From positions 124,001 through 188,000 of the forward strand of contig JADJQF010000016.1 of assembly GCA_016712885.1 (NCBI GenBank): a stretch of DNA of 64,000 bases, read 5' to 3'. Of the stretch, positions 16,300 to 24,890 are shown one piece after another; the stretch's first letter is position 1; every line of letters begins with the position of its first letter. The DNA is from Candidatus Flexicrinis proximus (lineage in GTDB: Bacteria; Chloroflexota; Anaerolineae; Aggregatilineales; Phototrophicaceae). Below the pieces are notes generated by a model that was not told where the DNA came from, did no database searches, and was given only the letters and a program-made list of their open reading frames with translations. Both the position numbers and the translations under genes were made by a program.

Positions 16300-16752
16300 C
16301 AGTTTATCCGCCCCGGTTCGCGCCGCCTATTGGGAGTGGTGGCGGCGGTGGAAGGTTTTGAATATGGGGACAGTATATCCTAACTTTGGGACCCTCTCAA
16401 GCAAATTGACCGGGAATCCCCGAATCTTTAAGATTTGGGAAATGACTTTCAAGGCGGATTCCGGGTTTGGGATAGCGTCAGGTTTTGGCAGGTCTAAATT
16501 GCGCCTGACTCTGAACACATCCGGTCTGATTCGGAATATATCCCAAATGGATTCACGAGTCGCCAAACTTTAACATTGGGATATATTTTACAAAAACCGA
16601 GTCGGGTCTTCCCTCAAGCTGAACCTGACGATTTGGTTTGAATCATTAGAAACATTCGGCATATTAACGGATTTGATTAGTTACATAATTTTTAGTAAGA
16701 TCAACTCTTGCACTGTATACTTACCTTAAACACCAAGAATCAGACCGGATCT
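16300..16752. other. Candidate replication origin region (oriC)
   Basis: This noncoding spacer upstream of dnaA is much more AT-rich than the rest of the window, especially 16576-16735. It holds six WTTGGGA sequences at 16329, 16385, 16433, 16466, 16540 (inverted) and 16575, four of them followed by T/A as in WTTGGGAT. It also has three GGGATATAT/GTATATCC-like motifs. No TTATCCACA box is present; TTGTCCACG at 16279 is the nearest. Genes tend to point away from this region on both sides, as expected at an origin. Origin function is inference. Confidence 0.5.
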
Positions 16753-17097
16753 ATGACCTCAGACACTAGCAGCGCCCCTCAAGATGAAGCTCCCGCCCCC
16801 AGACAACCCCCCGCATCAGCGCCTTGCTGCGATGACAAGAAACCGCTGCGTGTGGCAGCAGGGTCGGTGCCGAAACGGGTGGCGGGGGCGATTGCAGGGC
16901 AAATCCGCGAGATAGGGTGTGCTGAACTGCATGCGGTCGGGCCTGAAGCCGTTAACCAAACTGTGAAATCGATTGCCCTGTCCAAGAGCTATCTGAGCTC
17001 CGAGGGCGTGCTGCTCGATATCGATATCGACTTCATGCACGTGGAGATCAACGGCGAAGCGCGTAACGGAATGCGCTTCTGCGTGTCGAAGCGCTAG
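16753..17097 (+). CDS. spoVS: Stage V sporulation protein S (SpoVS) family protein
   Basis: After a 35-residue Pro/Ala-rich extension with a CC pair, the sequence LRVAAGSVPKRVAGAIAGQI ... VNQTVKSIALSKSYLSSEGV matches the whole SpoVS/Alba-like fold of about 85 residues. SpoVS affects septation and spore coat formation in Bacillus; in non-sporulating bacteria its role is unknown, with nucleic acid binding suggested by the fold. I start at MTSDTSS, because the earlier in-frame ATG lies in the AT-rich spacer. A strong terminator follows. Confidence 0.88.
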   Translation: MTSDTSSAPQDEAPAPRQPPASAPCCDDKKPLRVAAGSVPKRVAGAIAGQIREIGCAELHAVGPEAVNQTVKSIALSKSYLSSEGVLLDIDIDFMHVEINGEARNGMRFCVSKR

Positions 17098-17129
17098 GGC
17101 GCTGGCGAATACCCCACTATGCATTAAAG

Positions 17130-17163
17130 AAAGAAGGACGGGCTGAACCCTGTCCTTCTTTTT
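17130..17163. terminator. Terminator between spoVS and aminotransferase genes
   Basis: AAGAAGGACGGG and CCCTGTCCTTCTT form a long stem with one bulged base, followed by T and preceded by A runs, so it may work in both directions for the convergent genes. Confidence 0.85.
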
Positions 17164-17190
17164 GTTTGAATCGGGTTTACGCACGCGAGG

Positions 17191-18378
17191 TCAGGCGAGG
17201 ATACCCTCGGCCAGCGGCAGGTCGATGCGCGCCAGGAAGCGGCCGATGCGCTCCAGGGCAATCTCGATGCTCTCGGTGCTGGCGGTGTAGCTGGCGCGGA
17301 TGAAACCTGAGCCGCTGGCACCGAAGGCACTGCCGGGGACCACCGCGACGCGCTCTTCGAGGAGTAGACGCTCACAGAAGACCTCGTCGGTCATGCCGGT
17401 GGCGGCGATGCTGGGGAAGGCGTAAAACGCGCCGCGCGGCTCGAAGCAGGTCAGGCCGAGCCGGTTGAACCCGCTGACGATCAGGCGGCGGCGGCGGTCG
17501 TAATCGGCGCGCATAAACTCGACATCGTCTTCGCCGTGACGCAGGGCTTCGATCGCGGCGACCTGTCCCATAGTTGGCGCGGACATGATCAGGTACTGGT
17601 GCAGCTTGCGCATGGCTTCCATGATCGGCGCGGGGGCCAGCGCGTATCCGATGCGCCAGCCGGTCATCGCGTAGGACTTGCTCATGCCGCTGAGCAGGAT
17701 TGTGCGCTCACGCATGCCGGGAAGGCTGGCGAAGTTCACGTGCTGCACGCCGTAGATCAGCCGCTCGTAGATCTCGTCGCTGATGACGAGCAGGTCGTAC
17801 TTTTCGGCCACGGCGGCGATCTCGCGCATCCGATCCGGGGTGAGGACGGCGCCGGTCGGGTTGTTCGGATAGCTCATCAGCAGGGCTTTTGTGCGCGGTG
17901 TGATACGCGCTTCCAGGTCGGCGCCGGTGACCTGAAAACCGTTCTCGACGCGGGTTGGAACCATGACCGGCACGCCACCAGCCATCTCGACTGCCGCCGG
18001 ATTTGCCACGAAACACGGCTCGATGACCAGAACCTCGTCACCCGGATCGCAGATCGCCTTGAGCGCTAGCCAGAGCGCCTCGCTTACGCCAACCGTCACC
18101 AGGACTTCACTGCCGGGGTCGTAAGAGACGCTGTACAGACGGCGTGTGTGGTCGGCGATGGCGTCGCGCAGTTCGATCATGCCACTGTTGCTGGTATACG
18201 CGGTCTGGCCAGCCAATACCGAATTCGCCCCGGCCTGCGCGATATGCTGCGGGGTGGCGAAGTCCGGTTCACCGATGCCGAGCGTGACCACATCGTGCAT
18301 GGTGGCCGCGATGTCGAAATAGCGCCGGATGCCGGAAGGGCGTAGGGACTGCGCGTGCTGGCTGACGAAATTACGCAT
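17191..18378 (-). CDS. Class I/II pyridoxal-phosphate aminotransferase
   Basis: The enzyme belongs to the aspartate aminotransferase fold-type I group (AspC/PatA-like). Visible motifs are VVTLGIGEPDFATP, the substrate region YTSNSGMIELRDAI, MSYPNNPTGAVL, VISDEIYERLIY, and the PLP-Lys segment LLSGMSKSYAMTGWRIGY near residue 235. I choose MRNFVSQ as the start because the ten residues before it look untranslated. The amino donor and acceptor are not determinable. It faces the spoVS terminator and is monocistronic. Confidence 0.92.
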   Translation of the reverse strand: MRNFVSQHAQSLRPSGIRRYFDIAATMHDVVTLGIGEPDFATPQHIAQAGANSVLAGQTAYTSNSGMIELRDAIADHTRRLYSVSYDPGSEVLVTVGVSEALWLALKAICDPGDEVLVIEPCFVANPAAVEMAGGVPVMVPTRVENGFQVTGADLEARITPRTKALLMSYPNNPTGAVLTPDRMREIAAVAEKYDLLVISDEIYERLIYGVQHVNFASLPGMRERTILLSGMSKSYAMTGWRIGYALAPAPIMEAMRKLHQYLIMSAPTMGQVAAIEALRHGEDDVEFMRADYDRRRRLIVSGFNRLGLTCFEPRGAFYAFPSIAATGMTDEVFCERLLLEERVAVVPGSAFGASGSGFIRASYTASTESIEIALERIGRFLARIDLPLAEGILA

Positions 18379-18599
18379 CTGTGAACCGCCGTAGGGTGCC
18401 GAGATCAACGAACTGTGCGTATCTTAAGCGAAGCAGCGCGGCGTGTCATGGGGCGCGCCGCTGCAAAAAAGCAGGCACATTTCGTACACAATGTAGTAAA
18501 GGCTGCCAAAGCCGCGTCTGTGGCCGGCCCAGGCGCGGGGGTGACAAAGACGTCCTGCGTGGGGTACGCTCTTTGGTGAGCGAACATGTAGGGGGCGGA

Positions 18600-19592
18600 A
18601 TGGCTTTGGAAGGACAGCGGGTGCTGGTGACCGGCGCCTCGGGATTTTTGGGTGGAGCGCTGGCGCGTGCGCTGGCCGCGCAGGGCGCGCAGGTGCGCGG
18701 TCTGGTGCGCGAGCCATCGCGCGGCGGGTATATCGCCGGACAGCCGAACATCGAACTGGCGCAGGGCGATCTGGCGGACGCCGAGTCGCTGCGGCGTGCC
18801 GTCGAAGGCTGCACGGTCGTTTTTCACGTCGCGGCGGCGCTGGGCGGCTCGCCCGATAAGCAGCACGCGATCAATGTCGAGGGGACGCGCCGGCTGGCGC
18901 AGATCGCCGCGGAGGCGGGGGTTCGCCGGCTAGTCAACGTCAGCAGCGTCGCGGTCTACGGCTTCCGGGATATGCCGGAGCGCGTGACCGAGGAGACCCC
19001 CCCCAGCCCGACACTCTACGCCTACTCGACCACCAAGCTGGGCGCGGAGACCGCGCTGCGCGAGGTGGCGGCCCAGACCGGCCTCGATTACGCGATCATC
19101 CGGCCCGGTATGCTTTACGGCCCGCGCAGCAACCCGTGGACGGTGCAGATGTTCAAGCTGTCGCGCGGGTGGGCGGTGCCGTTCATCGGCGACGGGCACG
19201 GCTATGCGATCCCGATTCATGTCGACGATGTGTGTTCGCTGACGATGCTTCTCGGCCATCATCCGGCGGCCAGCGGACAGGTGTTCAACTGCGCGCCTGA
19301 CCCGGGGGTTTCCTGGCGCGAGTTCCTTGGCGCGTACGCCGCGCTCAAAGGACGCAGCCGCTGGCTCGGCATCCCGCCATGGATCGTCGGCGCGCTGGCG
19401 CCGGTTATCGCGCTGCTAGCGCCACGCGGGACGCTGTTCAAGGATTTCCCGGCGGTGCTGCGCGGCAACCTGCGTCAGGTCACTTTTTCGACCGAAAAGG
19501 CGCGGCGGCTGCTCGGCTGGCAGCCGAAGATGAGCCTCGCGCAGGGCATCCAATCGTGCGTCCCCTATTTGAAAGAAATTGGGTTACTGTGA
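18600..19592 (+). CDS. NAD-dependent epimerase/dehydratase (extended SDR)
   Basis: The Rossmann motif VLVTGASGFLGGALARAL opens the protein, followed by VFHVAAALGG, the Ser of the SSVAVYG block, and YSTTKLGAETALRE with the catalytic Tyr-x3-Lys. The segment IIRPGMLYGPRSNPW is typical of sugar-nucleotide epimerases and 3-beta-HSD-like enzymes. The start ATG follows GTAGGGGGCGGA; the longer frame upstream has no homology. Substrate unknown. The C-terminal 70 residues have a hydrophobic patch (WIVGALAPVIALLAP) that could touch the membrane. Confidence 0.88.
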   Translation: MALEGQRVLVTGASGFLGGALARALAAQGAQVRGLVREPSRGGYIAGQPNIELAQGDLADAESLRRAVEGCTVVFHVAAALGGSPDKQHAINVEGTRRLAQIAAEAGVRRLVNVSSVAVYGFRDMPERVTEETPPSPTLYAYSTTKLGAETALREVAAQTGLDYAIIRPGMLYGPRSNPWTVQMFKLSRGWAVPFIGDGHGYAIPIHVDDVCSLTMLLGHHPAASGQVFNCAPDPGVSWREFLGAYAALKGRSRWLGIPPWIVGALAPVIALLAPRGTLFKDFPAVLRGNLRQVTFSTEKARRLLGWQPKMSLAQGIQSCVPYLKEIGLL

Positions 19593-19681
19593 ACATGCAG
19601 GTCGCGTGCGCATCATTGGCCGTCGCGGCCCGGCACTCAGCCCTGCGTTTCGCCCCTCTTTCTTCCCGGCATTGAGGTTCT

Positions 19682-20986
19682 ATGCGCCATAACCCCCTCC
19701 TTTATAAGGCGTCACCCCGCAGTCTGTGGATCTTTACCGAGTCGTGGCGGGCGTTTGCCGGCGGGATCGCCTTTACATTATGGATGGTGTATCAGGCAAA
19801 GATCGCCGGTCTGGACGCGCTGCAGTTGGTGGCGGTGGGGACGGCGCTCGAAATCGGGGTGCTGCTGTTCGAGGTGCCGACCGGCATCGTGGCCGACGTT
19901 TACAGCCGCCGTGTGTCGGTCATGATCGGCGCGGTAGTGGTCGGCGCCGGGTTCATCATCATGGGGACGATGCCCTCGTTCTGGCCGATCGCGTTTGGAT
20001 CGTTCATCTGGGGCGTGGGCCATACGTTCTTCAGCGGCGCGGGACAGGCATGGCTGAGCGACGAGATCGGCGAAGACAAGGCCGGCGACGCCTTTCTGGC
20101 CAGCGCGCAGTGGCAGCAGCTGGCGGCCGCCGCCGGGATCGTCATTTCGGTCGTCATCGGCTGGCGTGATCTGGCCGCGCCGGTGTGGATCTGCGGCTTT
20201 CTATACCTGTTTCTGGCCGGGGTGCTGTTGTGCGTGATGCCGGAAGATGGCTACCGGCCGACCCCGATCCAGCGCAGAAATACCTTCAGCCATATGGCCC
20301 AGACCTTCCGGGCCGGGTTGAATACGATCCGCGCGCGCCCGTTGATGGTCACGCTGATCCTGATTACGCTGGTATTCGCGGCGCAGAGCGAGAGTTACGA
20401 CCGGCTGTGGACCAAGCACCTGCTCGACAACTTCGACTTGCCGGTCTTCACCGACCTGCCGCTGCTGGGCGCGGCCAGCCCTGACCAGAGCGAGGTGCTG
20501 TGGTTCGGGATTATCCGGATGGTCTCGCTGCTGATCGGCGCAGTTGTGCTCCAGCGCGTGCGCCGGCGCATCGACAGCGAGGACCCCGAATCGGTGGCGC
20601 GCGGTTTGTGGCTGGTCATTGTCGGGCTGGTGGCGCTGTTCCTGCTGTTCGCAAATGCAGGGGCGGTCTGGATATCGCTGCTGTGCCTGTTCCTGATCGG
20701 GCCGCTGCGCAGTATCGTCGGACCGCTGCACCTGAGCCTGATTAACCGCGGCATCGACCCCCGTGTGCGGGCGACGGTACTGAGCATGGACGGCCAGACC
20801 GATGCGGTCGGCCAACTGGTCGGCGGCATCCCGCTCGGATGGGTTGGGAACGTATTCGGCGTGAGGGCTGCCATCACCGGCGGCGCGCTGCTACTGATCC
20901 CCGGAATCTGGCTGGGTGGACGCGCGGTCAGGCTGGCCCGTGGGCTGTCCGTAGAGCAAGCGCCACCCGCAGACGAGATCGCGTAG
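19682..20986 (+). CDS. Major facilitator superfamily transporter
   Basis: About 434 residues with around ten to twelve hydrophobic helices. The inter-helix loop between TM2 and TM3 reads FEVPTGIVADVYSRRVSVMIG, the MFS signature D-x-x-S/G-R-R. IWGVGHTFFSGAGQAWLSDE follows at TM4. The type resembles putative multidrug or unknown-substrate MFS proteins of Actinobacteria and Chloroflexi. A central charged loop lies near residues 195-220. It follows the epimerase gene by 90 nt and may share its transcript. Confidence 0.88.
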   Translation: MRHNPLLYKASPRSLWIFTESWRAFAGGIAFTLWMVYQAKIAGLDALQLVAVGTALEIGVLLFEVPTGIVADVYSRRVSVMIGAVVVGAGFIIMGTMPSFWPIAFGSFIWGVGHTFFSGAGQAWLSDEIGEDKAGDAFLASAQWQQLAAAAGIVISVVIGWRDLAAPVWICGFLYLFLAGVLLCVMPEDGYRPTPIQRRNTFSHMAQTFRAGLNTIRARPLMVTLILITLVFAAQSESYDRLWTKHLLDNFDLPVFTDLPLLGAASPDQSEVLWFGIIRMVSLLIGAVVLQRVRRRIDSEDPESVARGLWLVIVGLVALFLLFANAGAVWISLLCLFLIGPLRSIVGPLHLSLINRGIDPRVRATVLSMDGQTDAVGQLVGGIPLGWVGNVFGVRAAITGGALLLIPGIWLGGRAVRLARGLSVEQAPPADEIA

Positions 20987-21104
20987 AGTGCGCGGCAAGA
21001 ACGCCGGAGGCGGCTTGCGCTATCCTGTTGCGTAGATCGGTGGAACTTCAGGTCGCATTTCAGCGTCTGAGTGATTGCACCACCCATGAACAGGAATTCC
21101 GAAC

Positions 21105-22229
21105 ATGATGACAGTAATGCTTCTCATCCTCGCCGCTATTTTGGCAATTATGCCTGCGACGGCGCAGCCGCAGCCGGTCGAGTGCCCGCTGCCTCCGTAT
21201 CAGCTGCCGCTGCTGGCGCCGGAACGCGCCTTTGTGGATGAGGCCGGCGACGTGGTGATCAGCGGCGTCGATACGCCGTTCAACTTGCCCGATGGCCTGC
21301 GCGCGCGGCAGCTTCTGTGGTCGGACGACGGCAAAGTGCTGCTGGTGCTGGCAACCGACCGCTTCTTTGTCGGTGTCTTCGCCTATAAGGATGGCGAGAT
21401 GACGCAAATCCTCACCCACGAGACGCTGATGAGCCTGCGCACCGAGGACTTCCGCGATGCGGTGAGCCTGATGAACCCGCAGTTTGTCCCCGGCACCCAT
21501 ACCGTGCTGTTCAATACCGAGGTCTCGACCGACGCCGAAGGCATCTACTTCGAAATCCCGCTCGACCTGTGGGCACTGGATCTGAACAGCGGTATCCTGT
21601 CCGAACTGCTGCCCTATGGCGAAGCGGGGCAGTTCTATGTCGCTCCCGACGGCCAGTCAATTGTCCTGATGGCGCACGACACCATCCGGGTGACCGATAC
21701 CCGCGGCCGGAATCCCGTGGTACTGTTTGAGGGCGCGGTGGCGATCGGTCTGGGCGAGTCGGTGATGTATCCCGAACTGGTGTGGGATGCCGAAGCTGAG
21801 GTGCCGACCTTCCGCACGCTGCTCACCCCGTATCACGACCCGAATACCGGCCGTTTCGACAGCCCGTTCGTGGTGTATGAGGTGACGCTGGGCAGCGAAC
21901 CGGCCGTCGAAGAATTGTTCTCCGGCCAGCAGGCGTTCTTCCCGTCGATCACGCTTTCACCCGATGGCTACCGTGTGGCCGAGTGGCGATGGCAGGACCC
22001 GGCCAATCCGAAGACGGTTGATCTGCGAATCACGTCAGCCGATGGCCCGAGCGACGAAGCCGGCACAGCGCCGGTCGTACTGACTACGTTCGATGTGCCG
22101 CAGGGGGTCGCGCCGTTCGTCCAGTGGGACGACGCCACGCATATCCGCTATGGCTATTTTGTGCCCGACGGCCGCGCCGATTGGCGCATCGACCTGTGCG
22201 GCGAGATCGTCGAACTGGTCACGAACTAA
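21105..22229 (+). CDS. Secreted beta-propeller-like protein
   Basis: A signal peptide (MMTVMLLILAAILAIMPATA) is followed by repeated blocks of WD40/TolB-like flavour: WSDDGKVLLVLATDR, QFYVAPDGQSIVLMAHD, SITLSPDGYRVAEWRWQD. The protein is therefore probably an exported propeller. The end reads HIRYGYFVPDGRADWRIDLC. The next gene repeats this last block, which points to a partial duplication. No enzyme motif is seen. Confidence 0.65.
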   Translation: MMTVMLLILAAILAIMPATAQPQPVECPLPPYQLPLLAPERAFVDEAGDVVISGVDTPFNLPDGLRARQLLWSDDGKVLLVLATDRFFVGVFAYKDGEMTQILTHETLMSLRTEDFRDAVSLMNPQFVPGTHTVLFNTEVSTDAEGIYFEIPLDLWALDLNSGILSELLPYGEAGQFYVAPDGQSIVLMAHDTIRVTDTRGRNPVVLFEGAVAIGLGESVMYPELVWDAEAEVPTFRTLLTPYHDPNTGRFDSPFVVYEVTLGSEPAVEELFSGQQAFFPSITLSPDGYRVAEWRWQDPANPKTVDLRITSADGPSDEAGTAPVVLTTFDVPQGVAPFVQWDDATHIRYGYFVPDGRADWRIDLCGEIVELVTN

Positions 22230-22245
22230 GGCCACCCCCGCCGCC

Positions 22246-22590
22246 ATGACGGTGCTGTTCTTGCTGATGGCCCTGTTCGCCGGCGCGCTAATGCCTGATC
22301 CGCAGGGTGCAGGTGGCTGCCTGCCCCCGGCTGGGCCGCGTGCCGCGTGGAGTGTTTGGCATGAGCCAGAGACGTACGAAATCTGGCTGGCGGATATTCG
22401 CAGCGTCCGGCGGCTGGCGGAGATGCCGATAGCGCCGGCGCTGACCACGCCGGCACTCGTCTGGGAGGACACCGGTCACCTGCGCTACAGCACCACGTCC
22501 CATGGCGGTAACCTGACCGTGCGGCAGGCGTGGCGTATCGATCTGTGCGGCACCGTCGAATTCATTGGCCGCAGCGAGACGAGTCCCTGA
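22246..22590 (+). CDS. Small secreted protein related to the C-terminus of its neighbour
   Basis: The 114-residue product begins with a signal peptide (MTVLFLLMALFAGALM). Its second half, HLRYSTTSHGGNLTVRQAWR plus IDLCG, matches the last 30 residues of the upstream propeller-like protein (HIRYG ... WRIDLCG). It starts 16 nt after that gene and its TGA overlaps the ATG of the phosphoesterase gene by one base. It looks like a remnant copy retained as a short secreted protein. Confidence 0.6.
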   Translation: MTVLFLLMALFAGALMPDPQGAGGCLPPAGPRAAWSVWHEPETYEIWLADIRSVRRLAEMPIAPALTTPALVWEDTGHLRYSTTSHGGNLTVRQAWRIDLCGTVEFIGRSETSP

Positions 22591-23246
22591 TGGCGGTTGA
22601 GATCGGCGTGTTGAGCGACACCCACTGGCCTACCCGCGTCCCGGCCATCCAGTGGGAGGCTATCGAGGCGGCCTTTGCGGGGGTTTCGCTGATCCTGCAT
22701 GCTGGCGATATCGAGACGCCGGACGTGCTGGAGCGGCTGACGCAGATCGCGCCGGTCGAGGCGGTTTCTGGCGACGACGACCAGTTCCGGCTGCCGCTGC
22801 GCCGCGTCGTGAGTGTCGGCGGGAAGCACATCGGTCTGACCCACGGCCACCGCCCATTTGTGATCGAAAAACGCGACCGCGTCCGCAAACTGCTCGGCTT
22901 TAAGACCGACCCGTGGAACGGTATGTTCGCCGACCTGCTGCGCTGGTTCAAAGACGATGCCGTGGATGGCATCGTGTTCGGCCACTGGCACCGTGCCTAC
23001 AGCGGCGTCCACGACGGCGTGCTGCTGTTCAACCCCGGCGCGGTCTATGCCCCGACGCCAGAATTGCTGCGCTGGCAGATGTCCACGCGGCAGCCGTTTA
23101 TCCGCCGTCTCGCGCTGCCGGTCTGGCTGCGCCGCTCCGAAGCCACCCCGCCGGAGTGCCGTCCGGTCCCCACGGTCGGTCGGCTGACCATCGGCGACGA
23201 TGGGGCACTTTCCACCGAAATTATCGAGCTTCCCCGCGTGATGTAG
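22590..23246 (+). CDS. Metallophosphoesterase, YfcE/MJ0936-type
   Basis: The five metal-binding blocks of calcineurin-like phosphoesterases are present: IGVLSDTHWP (Asp and His), LHAGDIE, SGDDD in place of GNxD, LTHGH, and FGHWHRAY. The YfcE-type enzymes hydrolyse phosphodiesters in the cytosol. The third motif has Asp where Asn is usual (GDDD), which may affect activity. About 219 residues. It is translationally coupled to the small secreted protein gene. Confidence 0.85.
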   Translation: MAVEIGVLSDTHWPTRVPAIQWEAIEAAFAGVSLILHAGDIETPDVLERLTQIAPVEAVSGDDDQFRLPLRRVVSVGGKHIGLTHGHRPFVIEKRDRVRKLLGFKTDPWNGMFADLLRWFKDDAVDGIVFGHWHRAYSGVHDGVLLFNPGAVYAPTPELLRWQMSTRQPFIRRLALPVWLRRSEATPPECRPVPTVGRLTIGDDGALSTEIIELPRVM

Positions 23247-23259
23247 GCCTCAGTCCCGC

Positions 23260-24063
23260 TCACGGGACATACGGGTCGTCCTGAAAGCCATACTCGGCAC
23301 TCAGATCGGCGACGACATACGAGGCGCCCGATTTCGCCATACGCGCCGGATCGGCGGCCAGCGCGGCAACCGCCCGGCCGGTGAACTCCGGCGACTGCGA
23401 CTGCGTCATATCGAACCAGCGCGCGTTCTTCAGGACGTTTTCGGTCCGCACCAGACCGGGGTACAACCCCATCACGGCAACCTGATGCGGCTTGAGCGCC
23501 TGCGCGAATTCCGCCGTCAGCCGGTCGACCGCGGCTTTTGATGCGCCATAGGCGGGGTCAACCAGTCCCGGATTGAAGGTGATGTTCACCACGATCCCGC
23601 CGCCCTGCTTGACCATCTGGGGAGCGGTCAGGGCGGTCATCATATAGGTCCAGCGCGCGCCGTCCATGTTCTCGTCCCAGTAGACGAGCGGCTTCTTCCA
23701 GAAGGGGTGGCCGGGGGCGAAGTGCTTGCCCGTCACATACCCTTCGTAGCCGCGCCAGGCGTTGTTGACAAGGATGTCGATGCGGTCCTGCTCCCGGATC
23801 ACGCGCCGGACCACTGCTTTCGCCTGCTTTTCGTCGGTGTGGTCGCAGCGCACCGCGATGCCCATCCCGCCCGCTGCACTCACCGCCGCCGCCGTCGCAT
23901 GGATCGTGCCTGGCAGCGGCACGGCCGCTTTCGTCTCGTCCTCGGTGCGGCCGGTCACATAGACTGTCGCTCCGGCGCGGCCCAGCGCGATGGCGATCCC
24001 CTTGCCGATGCCCCGGCTCGCGCCGGTGACCAGCGCAATCTGCCCGCGAAGTGGTGTACTCAT
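23260..24063 (-). CDS. Short-chain dehydrogenase/reductase
   Basis: Classical SDR motifs: ALVTGASRGIGKGIAIALG near residue 10, VNNAWRG in place of NNAG, and the Tyr-x3-Lys as YGASKAAVDRL near 190, with VMGLYPGLVRTE after it. The presence of VYVTGRT after beta-2 favours NADP. The protein (267 residues) resembles the DHRS1-like group. It is convergent with the phosphoesterase gene. Substrate unknown. Confidence 0.9.
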   Translation of the reverse strand: MSTPLRGQIALVTGASRGIGKGIAIALGRAGATVYVTGRTEDETKAAVPLPGTIHATAAAVSAAGGMGIAVRCDHTDEKQAKAVVRRVIREQDRIDILVNNAWRGYEGYVTGKHFAPGHPFWKKPLVYWDENMDGARWTYMMTALTAPQMVKQGGGIVVNITFNPGLVDPAYGASKAAVDRLTAEFAQALKPHQVAVMGLYPGLVRTENVLKNARWFDMTQSQSPEFTGRAVAALAADPARMAKSGASYVVADLSAEYGFQDDPYVP

Positions 24064-24157
24064 GGCGCATCTCCTGTAGGTGTGGTGATCGCCCTAGTGT
24101 CGCATGACTCTGGCACGATAATGCACCCAATCTCTGGCGCGTTACTGGCCGCCACGC

Positions 24158-24664
24158 CTACTTTAGCGGCTGGACGAGGCGGACGCGCCACGTCGACGCA
24201 TTGTTCTCTCCCCACGAGGCCGCGTCAGTGTCGAAGCGGTTGAGGTCGATCCAGTGGTATTCCTCCCACGGCGGCCCGGCGGGTACGCGCCCGGATTCCT
24301 GCACCTTCGCACCCATTTTGCCGTAAGTCTGCCCCAGCGTGGTATGGTCGCCGAAGTGCCAGACGCTGACGGCATCACCGGAGGGCAATTCACCGGCGCT
24401 CACCTGACCGGCGCTGACGGCGGTTCCGGCCACCGGCACACCGTGCTCGACATCGGTATCGCCGGCCGGGTCGAAGCTGTGATAACGCGCAAACACTGGT
24501 CCCGACGCCTGCAGCCCCTGGGCCTTGAGCGCGGCGGCAAGCCCCGCCAGCCGGTCGCCCATCGCGTTGCCCAACTGCGCAACCGGAATTGTCCCGCGGA
24601 CGCTCAGGATGCGCTGCGGCGCGAGCGCGGTCAGTTCTGCCTGCTGAGTCTGTTCTGTGGACAT
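24158..24664 (-). CDS. GyrI-like/effector-binding domain protein
   Basis: The 168-residue protein starts MSTEQTQQAELTALAPQRIL, and the pattern SVRGTIPVAQLGNAMGDRLA ... GPVFARYHSFD ... DVEHGVPVAG ... WHFGDHTTLGQTYGKMGA is that of the stand-alone AraC effector-binding (GyrI/SOUL-like) fold. Such proteins bind hydrophobic or cationic small molecules. The start is chosen for homology. It has no fused HTH, so it is a ligand-binding or ligand-degrading protein, not a regulator. Confidence 0.75.
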   Translation of the reverse strand: MSTEQTQQAELTALAPQRILSVRGTIPVAQLGNAMGDRLAGLAAALKAQGLQASGPVFARYHSFDPAGDTDVEHGVPVAGTAVSAGQVSAGELPSGDAVSVWHFGDHTTLGQTYGKMGAKVQESGRVPAGPPWEEYHWIDLNRFDTDAASWGENNASTWRVRLVQPLK

Positions 24665-24890
24665 GGGTGGCTCCAGTTGTGAGGGCGGAAGAAGTCTATA
24701 GAATAGCACAAATGTTCCATTTTCACAATGACTGAGACGGCTTATCCGAGCCGCTGGTCTACCGGTATGGCCGTGGAGTTTAGCGGCGGCGGATGAGCGT
24801 AGCACAGCCGTCCATGTCTAATTTCATTTCCAGTGGACAATGCCTGTACTGCCGGCAGGCAGTGCTGTATCGGGTTCACGGAGATCGTGT

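Noticed and set aside
16173..16300. TTATCC and TTGTCCACG sequences as DnaA boxes
   Set aside because: They differ from TTATCCACA by two or more bases and are not clustered.
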